This document shows, one piece after another, positions 39,101 to 51,100 of a DNA stretch of 64,000 bases. The translations under genes and the position numbers were made by a program. The notes under the pieces were generated by a model. It ran no database searches, was not told where the DNA came from, and worked only from the letters and a program-made list of their open reading frames with translations. The stretch's first letter is position 1; each line of letters opens with the position of its first letter. Origin of the DNA: Acanthococcus lagerstroemiae (lineage: Eukaryota > Arthropoda > Insecta > Hemiptera > Eriococcidae); assembly GCA_031841125.1 (NCBI GenBank), contig CM063108.1, positions 67,676,344 through 67,740,343 of the forward strand. The letters run 5' to 3'.

Positions 39101-42100
39101 ACCGAAATTGAAAATAATCTGATTGGATTTCTGGATTTTGGAGAATATGCGTAAGAAATTATTTGCTTGGGTATGGCCTATTTTTGGCGATCTCGAATAT
39201 GAATCAAGCACCGCAGTTTGGCAACGGTCACCACTCCCCTCGTAGCTCCTATTAGATTTCTTCTACTTTAGATCGACTTTATAGAGCGAAGGCTCAAAAT
39301 ACACATTTGGTTAATTTTCTTCGTTGACGAGATCTTAGAATTCATCTCGCCTTTTGATCGACGATCCTTGACAGCGTTCCTCTTGGTTACTCATGCTCAC
39401 ATTTTGTCTAACAAAACTGACGGGTATATTTTCTTTGATTTGTTACCCGTTAAATTCTGGAGATGAAGATGCAGCTTGAAAGGCGGAATTAATTAATTTA
39501 AAGACGTAGTTGAATATTGTAAAATAAACTGATTTTATTTAATGTACCTTTTTCTTGCACTGCGGTTCAGAAAAGGAAATTAATCAAATCAGTCGAAGTA
39601 CGAACGAGATTGCCCAACCTTTGGATAGAGTCGGAGAAAGAAGAATCAAGTCAGAGAACATCAAGTCTTAAAAGATTTTAATTCCACAGCGTACTCTATA
39701 TAGTGTCTTCCTACTCTCGATCTTACTGGCGTAGATCTCTCTCAGGTAGCCCCAGAAACATTTACTTCACTTCGAGTGATAAAACAAATGAAAAAGAAAA
39801 TTCATAAAGGAAGAAAGTATTGTATATTTGAAGCTGCCAATAATATGTGGTTTTTCCTTCCTGCTTATAGGGTGTTTGCCCACGCGCAGCGCTGCAAGCA
39901 CCCTATTGCAATCGAATTTTCATCATCATTTCCAAAGTCATATAGATACACCAAGTCGTTCGACTCTCCATTTAACCAATGTTAAACTTCGTATGTTACG
40001 ATAATTTATCCCGATAGCAGCGCTGGCAGCGTTCGACTGCCGTGAAATCAATGTAAACGTTGGGAGCCCTAACAAGGTTTTGCGTTTATCTCAATAACGG
40101 TCGAGTTTTATGAAAAAGTGAAAAGAACAAAATTTATTCTACCTGTTATTTTCTATCAGGTAAGATCAGTTTCAAAATTTTACCCATACAAATTTCGAAT
40201 TTACTCGCATTCGATGGGAGATTCCAAGGTGAACAAATTTAGCTCTTTCCAATTTTTCATCAAAATTGATAGTTTTTGAGCTAATCCGCAAAAACGTAAA
40301 AATGTCCATATACGCGCAATGCAACCAAAGGAGTTCAGCGATAGCAGCGCGCTGGCATGACGGCAGAACGCGGAAACGCGCTAGTCGTCTAACTTGGTGT
40401 ATCTATATGACTTTGATCATTTCAATAAATACGACTGAATTGTTTACAGCTCATAGTCAGTTTTAGCTCAGTTGCGTTTAGATCGTTAGATCGGTCTTAA
40501 GGAGGAGGCGTGTGGAAGATGAGAGGTGCTAACCTCAACAGATTCTCATTCTGCCGTTCGTGGCGTATATTTGTTTTATCGCATAGACGTTGGTACTGTG
40601 TCTGAATATTAGCTTCAAAGCTTTAACATTTCAGATTTGGTTTTGTTTTATCAATCGCAGTGTAGGAAGTTGGCACAAAACCGTTTTTGCAGTTTTAGGA
40701 TAATTTTGAGAAGCCAGAAGTTGGAAGCTGAAAGTTTTCAGCTTACGCAAACATCCTCTTACTACCTCGCTATCTGCGAGGTAGCTTTTTTTTTTTTTTT
40801 TTTTTTTTTTTGGCGCCCCGGTGGCAACGCCTTTCTAATACCGTAGAATCGTTTGGTACTCATTACTACGATGAAACGAACAATAGTAAAATAAAAACAA
40901 ACAAAAATATTACAGTAGCTAATTTTTCATGTTTTTAGCCTTTTATGTGCTATTGGTAGTAAGGTTAGCAACATTGACAGAACCCAGGGCACTGTTATCA
41001 TCGTTGGGTATGCATAGACCATCACTACAAGTTTCAGAGCGGTGCGATATCTAGCCGATAAGAAAATCGCGAGCAGAATTACATTTGACGGTGTCGCATA
41101 TATGCGACGCGCGGACCGTTCGCGTAAACTGGTACTGTCGCATATGTGCGACGTGCGGGAGCCAAAGGGTTAATAGAAATTTACATTTTTTCTTTTGTTA
41201 AGGTACTGACGCAGGCCCATTCGGGGCGATTCCGGGATAGGATATGCGGTGTCCCGGAGCCCATTTGGCATGCGTGCATCGCCATACGCCCCTCTATCAT
41301 CGAAGGAGGTCGAACTAAATTGTGACCATGATTTTGGAGCGTTACTTTGGAGTATCACGAAAAAAAAACAGCTTATCGAGAGCTTCGGCACATAAACGAA
41401 AAAAGTGGTACTTTTTGAGCGTTACTTATCCCGTCGTATGTAAATCGTACGAATCGAGGAAGTAGGGGACAATTTATAATCGATTACTGATAAGTCGATA
41501 TTTGCCAAGTCTGAGCTAAATCGAAACAGGTCGACACGTGCTGTAGTAGGAGAGAAGTTACCGTTGACATTGATTTTTGGAATTTGAGATTCCTAGATAT
41601 TTGGGATATCCCAAATTAATTGTGGTTTCAATGGCCGCTGGATTTCAGCGGTTATTTTCCCCCTCCCTTCAACCCTAGAAGCTCCACAGGGCGTTAATCT
41701 TCAATTAATTTTTCCAATTTCCAAGTTCTCTACGTTAATTGTGTGGGTTTTTAGGTTGCAGAACCCGTTTCAGAGATTCTTTCTCTCTTCCACCTTTGAG
41801 ACTACATAGGGGGCTAATCTTAATTCCAAGTTCTTTACCATGTCAGTAGGGTTTTCTGAGTCATATAAGAAACACCCTGAACAGGTATTTCATTTTTATG
41901 CACCTCCCCCTTATAATTTTCTTCATTCGGTTGAATTTTAAAGTCAAACTATAAGTACGTGCCCTTTCATATATAATCTATTGAAATAATTTAAAAAATA
42001 TAATACTGAACTTACACGCATTTACTTTTTCCCTTCGTCGGGGCAATGCCTGAAACGTTTTCAGTATTCACTGTACATCTAATTTCGTCAGCAGAAGGGA

Positions 42101-45100
42101 AGATTAATATAATCCTCGACCTGATTAAGCGACGAATGCGAGTTTAATCGAATTCATTATGTAAATATTGGATAACTTGATAGACGACATACCGCTGAGT
42201 GTAAATCTATGCGTATTTCTCAATTACCACATGTAACTATACAAGTATACTGAATATAGTCGATAGATACGGTATTCACACCACGTTTTGTTGATGTTGA
42301 CACGAATTGTAATGACTGACGTCGAAGATCTACAACTCCGGCCACATAATGACAAAAACAAAGCATTTCACTTCATCTCTCAGTTTGACATAACTTCATA
42401 AAGTTAGTAACCGATAATTTGATAAGTGCCATTTATTGGTCAAGTGCCAATTACCTAATGGTCAAAATTTTGAAGCTATATATCTGGTCTGCTAGAGGGC
42501 GTGAGTTTTACTTTTTTTTTTATCAGTGTCTGGCAGACACAAATAGTACTTCAGTATGGACCAGGGGCGTAGCTACGAGGGGGGGGGTGTCTGAACACCC
42601 CCCTTGGCATCGGCCGACAATGTGAAAAAATTAAAATTTATTCTGGTAATAGTAAGTATTACACCTGTAATGTTGTAAAAGTGAAACGACCCCCCCTTCA
42701 TACCCAGTCTGGCTACGCTACTGGTATGGACGCTACTGAGCAAAAACCACTCAAGCCACAAAATCTGTTTTATGCCGGTTTACGAACATATTGTTTACTG
42801 ATAAGCTTTTTTCAAGGTGGATACACATTTTTGTATCGGGTGCCCAATTTTAAAAAGTTCTACTTTTTACGTTCTGTCCAACGATACTAATACCTCTTTT
42901 TGTCAACACATGTCGCTTGGGCAGTTTTTGCTTAACAGTGTCCATATGATCTGTGTTCGAAGTGATTTGGATCATTCCGTCGAAGATACAAGCTGTGGAA
43001 AAATCTGTTTGTTTTCGACGTGATCTGATAATGTTCCCTCATTTTCGACGTATCAGCGTTGCCATTTCTCACAAAATTTCGTAAGATCTCACAAGTTTTT
43101 GAAAAATCTTACAATTTTCCACGAAGCCACGACTTTTTGTAAACCTATCTTTCTTGGTAATTCTATTTAAAGAATCTCGACAAACCATAGTTTTTTCATA
43201 AAGTGCCTGAACGTAGCAAATTTTCAATCTTTTTCTTTCATGATTGTGTTATATTTTGTTCCTGATGTATGTTATCGCTACATGCAAAAATCCAAAATAG
43301 TGGTTGACTCTTATTGATAACTACGTAATAAACAAGCTAACTGAAGAGTCCAGGGAAGAAAAGGCTAACTGAATTTTTTTCATTATTCAGTTAAGGTTAG
43401 TAATGTATAGCTCTCGAAGAGTAGAATTCGGTGAACTACTCAAACAAGGGAGGGCTCGGGTTGAGAGTAAAATTAGAAAAGAAGATGCCTGTGGATTAAT
43501 CCGAGAAGGGTCATAGCAGCGCCATTTTGTTATATGTTGTAGAGAAAGGATGAAAGTATACATCGATCTCAAAATCAATTCCTCCATGTAATTAGAGCTC
43601 GAGATACGACTGTTAAAAGAAACCTGACCGATAAGTGGCACTTCACCTTAATTTGATGAACATAGCAGAGTCAGCCTAGGAGTTTGCTGTTCAACTAACA
43701 TTTGGAGGGTTCATTGCTAGAAGTGAAAGTCCATTTCTTTCAAGCGACAAACCATGCTTAATGCGCTAAGTGACATCCTAAAATGCACTCATTCTCTTTT
43801 TGAAACCGGGGGGGGGTGTCAGGTGTCAGACCCCCGGATTTCTAAGCCGCTGCTAATTTGAGCTCACTCGAGTGTTATCGAACATTTTGCATATGTATTG
43901 CATAATAGGTCGGCACTATCAAGTTCATTTCGGAGTGCGTGTGTGGATCTGTGGATAGTAAAATCGCTGACTGAAATATCATGTAAATGTAGTACTGAGT
44001 ACGAGAAATGGTTCAGTCGATGTTCTTGCTGTGATCGAGAATGTTAACCAACATGCTATATGATCTCGGTTAGCATGGTTTGTCGCTTGAAAGAAATGGA
44101 TTCTCACACCACTGAAAATTAACGATATTTTAAGAATAATACGAGCTGCGATGAAGGCTATGCGTATTGTTACCGCAGTTTTAGTACCATATTAGTGGTT
44201 TTCGATTTCACAAACGATGTCATAATATCGGCGACTGAAATAATATAGTTTGGAATTTACACCGTAACAATTCTACGTTATTTGCAGCTGCAAATAATGC
44301 TTTCAAAAAACTTTCCGCCAACTCTTGAAAGGCTACACTGCCGTACTCAGAAGTCCTAACTTCGCAGAATCTTTGAGGATATGAAAGTTTGGTAAAATTC
44401 GTTTTGCCATCTTGGTTCAAAATTTCAGTCTGCTTTCGTGAGCTACAAACAATGCTTTAAAAGAATTTCATCCCGCCCAATTTTGAAAGGCTACACTGCC
44501 CGATGCGCAGTCAGTTACCTTCTAGTTACTTGCGCAAAAGTTACCCATTTGCAACCCTCGGTTACCCGATTACCTAGAAATGCATCAGTTACCCTTGGTT
44601 CCCCTTTAGTTACTCGGGTAACTGGCGGGATTTTGCTAGTTACCCGCGGGAAAGTTGCCCATTTGTAACCCTCGGTTACCCCCAGATTGCCCAGAAACCC
44701 GTCAGTTACCCTTGGTTCCGCTTCAGTTACCCGGGTAACTGGCGTCCTAACTTCGCAGAATCTTTGAGGAGATGGAAGAAAGTTTGGTGAAATTCGTTTC
44801 GCCGTCTTCGTTCAAAATTTCAGTCTGCTTTCGTAACAAAACGTTTATGGTTTTACAAAACAGAAAACTACCTCCATTATTTTGTCATAAAAGCCTGTAT
44901 ACTAGGGGGAAAGAACAAAACAAAATGACGAAATGACAATTGCATTTTCAAAATTTCGAAATGTGACAAAACCTTAAATCGTTTTTCGTCAGGACTCTTT
45001 TGTAAATAACAAATAACATAACAAACAAATGAATCTAATAATAAAAAACTATATTATGCCATTTCGTCAACGATTAAATGGTAAACTACGCTAAACGACA

Positions 45101-48100
45101 TTATAATTGATAACAGATTATGCTAAGCAACATTGCCATTCACAGAAGACTATGCTAAGCGACATGACAAAAAGGAAGACAAAATGACGAAATAATTTTG
45201 TCAAGACATAACACTGGTTCTAACTTTGTGACTTGAATGGCAGACTAAACTGAATCCGCAGCCATTATGAAAAACATTGCAACTCATTTTATTAAGTCAT
45301 CATCTGAGAATGAAAACAAGCTAGTAGTTCACACACAGCTTAAAAAAGTGAAAAAATCCAATAAATATTCAGCAAATTGATAAAAAGTTGCCTTGAGAGA
45401 TTTCAGGGACGAAATTTACAAGATTTTTACAATTTCTTTTTGCTAACTTAGCTTTTAAATAAGAGGACTTTTTTTTGCTCGTCAGGTCAAATTATTTGTA
45501 CTCCCTTAAGAAAAAAAAAACAACCTATCGTTATCATTGAAGACGGCAGTACAGAGTACAGAGTATGAGGTCGAAAGTCTGAGATGTTGCTTGCCTCGAT
45601 GTAGAACTTATAGAGCAAATTAATGACACTTATTTCACGCAGGTTCATGGATAAGGTAAAAATTAATACAATGGGAGTAAGCAGAGGTGCCGATTGGAGA
45701 CAGATGCATTCATTCTCATTCTATATTTTTCCAAAAACTGGAGCATTCGGGAATAAGCTAATGAACATTGTATTTGAAATATCTATCCTCATAAAAATTA
45801 ATGCAAGAACTAAAAATTTTCACGAATGAGAGAAAGAATAGTATGCTCAATCCTGAATGTCTCGTTTACTAGAGGGAAAATAATGAAAAATTGTCATTTT
45901 CGTTCATTCGGCACAGCGGGGGCAGGCTAACAATACAGTAGTTTTGCTATTCAGAAGGAAACAAATGAAAGGAAGGAGCTGCGAATTTCCAGTTCTCACT
46001 AAACGTCGACATGGCGGTTAGAATTTTTTATTTTTTTCCTGGAAACAATTTCAAGCATTCAGTACAATATAGGTATTGGTACGGTTGAGATGACAGCGCA
46101 CCAAGTTTTCTTGTCCTTGCAAAATGCATGGCAATTGGCACGACGATAGACAAGAACAGGTTCCTGGCAGTAAGAAAAATCACGAAAAATTGAAAGCAGC
46201 GGTCATTAGTTCTGAATCAATATTAAATGTGTAAATTTTTTTTTTTTTTTTTAAATATTCGTTTAAAAGTTCAAAAAGTTTTCGCTCGCTTTGTTCGTGA
46301 GTAATCTGTTTTGCTTTTCTACTCTTTAGACCTCCTCAGAAAAAATTCCTGAGTGCTAGACTACGAATAACAAGAATGAAAAGTAGCAATTTGTACATTC
46401 CCCAGCGAGAGGAGGGCGGGGAGGGTGAAACATTATTAATTTCAGACCAAAAACAAATTCTCCCTTCAAATCTTTCAAAAGCACCACTTATTTTTCATTT
46501 TTTGTACTTAATTTGAAAGAAATCGTATTAGTATAAGTTTTTCAGAGGAGCATACAGCCAGAAAATTTTCAGAAGAAATAGTTGCCTCTCTGCTACCCCA
46601 CAGGATCACCACCACCAACAGGACTCAACAGTCAACACATATTGAACTTGCTGCGGTCTTGAAATTCAGAAACTTCAGCGCCACAACGATGGACATTATG
46701 AATACTGAATATGGAAGAAATCGTAGTTAGTATCAATTTTCCAAAGGAGCATACAAGTAGTTGCCTCTTTGCTGCCCCGCAAGATCACCACCACCAACAG
46801 GACTTGACACATAATGAACTAGCTGCGGTCTTGAAATATTTCAAAAACTTGAACTCCACGACGATGGACCTCACTGAAAGTTGACTGCATCATTATTATC
46901 CAAATTCCCTAAATATGCGCGGGTTCTTTAGGAAAAGGCTAAATCTGTAAGTGTAACCGCCCTGAACCAATAAGCAAGCATTAACAAAGCAAATTTATCG
47001 TGGGGGGGTCAAAAATTTTCAAACTACCGAAGCGGAAAAACGAAATATTTTCCAACTGTCAAACAAAAATCAAAGAAGAACTTTTGAGAAACATAAATTT
47101 GCCAACTTAACGACTTTAAAAGACGAACAGGAGGGAGGGTCACCCGTATGTCCCTTAAGGCTAGGGTTCAGCTTATAAGAATACACCATACCGACTTTGT
47201 TATCGATTCCAAAAATTCGCTCTATGTATTCTGATTGATCGAAAATTCACTATGCCAAAGGACTAAAGAACTGAAGACTCATTTGCTAAATCGACTTACA
47301 CTCATTTTCAAAAGAGAAAACTCGTCATGCGTGTTGTCAGCTTGTTCTTAAAACCCTGTATGACAATATTCTCTCATCAGTGGATCCATAACGTGAAAAC
47401 CGAAAACGTAAGAATTTACGCGATTCACAAAAACACAACTGGGGACAGCCACGACGATGGACACTTCAATATAAGAACTCAATTTTCCATAATCGGGGAA
47501 GGGGCACGGTATTTATAATGAGTGTTAGAGGTAGAACAGTTGATACTCGAAATACGAGTATTATATGAAAAGACTGTTTATTTAGAGCATTTGTAGTTCA
47601 GCAGACATTCAGGTGGGGGACCAAATATCAATAGTTGGTGATAATTTTACCCAGGTATACTCTTAGACTAATTATTTGAGATTTAAAAAAAAAACAAAAA
47701 AAAAACATGATTTATTGAATTTGTAACGAATTGGGTGCGATGGGGAAGAAATGTAACGATTGAAATATAAGTTTTCAGAAAAAAGAAATAAAGCACAGAA
47801 GAAGTAGATGCAAAATAAAATATTTCTAATTGGGTAAAAAAACCTTAGCCCAATTACAAAATACAAATAAGTTGAACCATCAGGCGCGGATACAAGGGGG
47901 AAAGGGAAATTCCCCTCACCTTCAAAAAAAAAAATAATAATAATAGGCTTGAAATAAAATTCCCGTATATTTCCCAGTTTTCCCGGAATAAAATTGACGA
48001 AATTCCCATATATTTTCAAGTTTTTGGGGAGGTAATTTTGAGTTTTCGGAAGTTTATTTTTATATTATAGCAAGGCACAGCGGCGCGCTGGTAGCAGCAT

Positions 48101-51100
48101 CGATTGCTTGGGCCGATTTCCCGTATCGATTCTGAAATTTCTGAAATTACCGTATATTTCCCGCATTTTTCCCGAGTTCCTGAAATTCCTGTATATTTCC
48201 CGGATTTCCCGTATCGGTCGACACCCTGATTCATCAAAAAAATCGAAGAAAAAGATTACCCACTAGAATCCATTTCCCCTCCCAAAATTCAAGTTTGGAT
48301 CCGCGTCTGTGAACCATGAAAAATATTACACATCGCACGTTGACGTAATTGAAACTCAACTCCTACTAATTCATTTCTGGAAACACTTGAGTGAGACTTG
48401 AGGAGCGTCACTGGAAAGGGCGCTTCAGGAAAAACTGAATAAGCAAATGATGAACCTAAGCGTGATAAGGGTTCCTTCGGTTCAAGGGTGGTCCAAAAAA
48501 GTGAAAAAAAGTCGGCTCGGGGTCATATTAGCGGGAGGAGGTGGGCGAAGAAGATTGGGTCAGCATTCTGAGGCAGAGTGGAAAGAGGTGGAGAACACTT
48601 TGATAGAGCTAAATTTTTCCTTATCCTATACTAGCTCCAAGAAGGTGAAATTGACTAGGATCTGAAAAACACCTGAAAGAGACTTGAGAAGAGTGGTTTG
48701 AAAAAGTCATTTGAGGTAAAATTGAAAAAAATGAATAGCGAATCCTCGATTGGTAAGGAATCTTTAGGGTCAAGAAGAGTTCAAAATGGTAAAACTGACT
48801 CGGATCCGGGTCATACTGGTGTGAGGGCACCAGCAAGGAAAAATGGGCTGATTGTCTGGGAAAAAGTAGAAAGAGATAGGTGCCCTTTAATAGTGATACA
48901 TTTTCCCTTATCTTATACCGGCTGCAAAAGGTAAAACAAACTTGGGTCTGAAAAAGAGTCGAGACAGACTTGAGGAAATCCCATGAAAGAGGGCACCTGA
49001 AGAGAAAATAAGTGTAATATATTTTTCAATCATTGAACTTATTTTAAGTTAATGTTATTTCATAGTAGAAAAGCGTGCAATGTGTAACATTAATTGGTAC
49101 ATTTCCTATCGTACATACAACTCGATTTTATCGTGATCTTTTTATCGTTTATTCGCTTTATTTCAACGTGCAATTAAGATTTCCTCAAAGTAAAATACTT
49201 GACTTGTAATCAGGGACGAAATTATAGGGTAGTAGGGGGATTGACCCCCCCCCCCAAATAATTTGGCAGTCGGCAAATTTTGAAACTTTACCTTCGAATT
49301 TTTCACTTTTTATGAATGTGTTTTGTTGTTTTCTTTTTCAATTAAAAAATATTTCGATTCAAAAATTTGCAAATTTTTAATTTTTTACAAATTTTGTCAG
49401 CACATTTTTAGTTTAAAAAAATATTTGTCAGCAAATTTTTCTTCTCCACCTCCACACACTGAAGGTCAAATTTCGTTTCTGAAAATGGAATACTCTGGAT
49501 TCCTGTCAGGGATTAGTCAGTCAAAAGCCGAAGGTTTCAAGCTGAGTATATCGAACGTTATCTGAAAGACTGAAACAAAGCTGAAATGTGAAAGACATTT
49601 CGAAAATCTGAAAGTCGGTAGCAATCGTTGAATTTCTACTTTCAATGACTGTTCTGTTTTTACTAGATTCTCTGTTTGACCTAGAGCCTGAAATTTGAGA
49701 AAGATGAACATTTTACTAAAATCTAAAAGTTGAAAGCAAAAGACTTATTTTTTAATGTCAGAAGCTGAATCCGATAGCAAATGTTCTATTGTTTAATTTA
49801 CGGGCTTTGGTCCTGGTGAATATAGGAGGAAAATGTAGTCTGGAACAAAAGTTAAAACTCCATGTGTTTTCCCCATAAAAACGAAAGGGAGCTTGTGGCA
49901 CGGATCTCCCTAATCCGATCACTCTAAAACTATGTCGTTTTTTTTAATTTATTGGAGGCAATTTAGAAGACGAATCAGAGAAAATTTAGAAAGAAATATA
50001 ACCAAGAGTAAATAACGACCACCTTAATGTGTAAAGGAAGTTGTGTGTTCTTCTCAAGTATTCATAACATCCTTCCAGGTTACCCTCCCGGACTAGGGTA
50101 TGCTCATGTGCGCAAATCTGAGTGCTTGGGGGATAAAGTTCCAATTTGCATTTGCAGGGACAAAACTAGGGGGGGGGGTGAAACACCTCACATAATTTGG
50201 CAGTCGGTCTATTGAAATTGTTCATTCGAATTTTTTTCATTTTCTAATAACGTTTTTTTTGTTTTTTCAATTCAAAAGTATTTGGATTAAAAAACCGGCA
50301 AATTTTCAAATTTAAAAAAAATCTTGTCGGTGAATTTTTATTTTCCAAAATAAATTTATCTGTAAATTTTTCTTCTCCACCCCTCCCCCCAAACTGAAAG
50401 TCAAGTTTCGTCTCTGCTTATAATATTTAGCTCAAAGTCCCCATAGCTCCTGGTTGCGTTCTTAGGCTCGAGGGTGTTCAAAATGCCCTAGTAATACTTC
50501 TTCGCATATCAAGTGGAAAACCAATATCTCAGTAGAGAAAACATCTAATAAATTTATAATTAGAAAACTCATACACTCGAGAGATTAAAAATCGAAAAAA
50601 ATCATCAATTTTCCAAGATTCAAAAAATGTTACTTTTTATAAAAAATGCGATAATTTGACAATAGTAATTAAATATTGAAGATCGAGGGGTTGGTTGGTT
50701 CCGAACAACTTCCTCTACGTTTTCTAAACCCGAATATTGAAAACAGAGAATAATTTATATGAGGAAAATATGAACGAAAACTTTTTCAATAAAAAAATAT
50801 TTTACTTACTAATCTCCATTTCGGCAAAACAGGTAGAAATTAAGTCAATTTCACGCTATGAAACGTGACGATTCAATGATCGATGTGTAGACTATATGAG
50901 GTACACACAGTGATTGAGAGTGATTGATACACATTTCATAACTACGTAATTCTAATGAACTTTAAACGTAAACTGAATGTTACTATGTTACTTTAGCACG
51001 CGGTATGTACAAGCCATTAGCGAATGCTCGACTAACCGGGTTTGATAATTCATGTGCTGGACGTGTAGAGGCCGCAACTACGAGCTAAATTGAAGCCTCC

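Noticed and set aside
43387..43641. 84-codon minus-strand ORF with KWRCYDPSRINPQASSF, slightly like a retroelement RNase H tail.
   Set aside because: Only a few residues agree and no neighbouring retroelement motifs are present, so the resemblance is not enough for a call.
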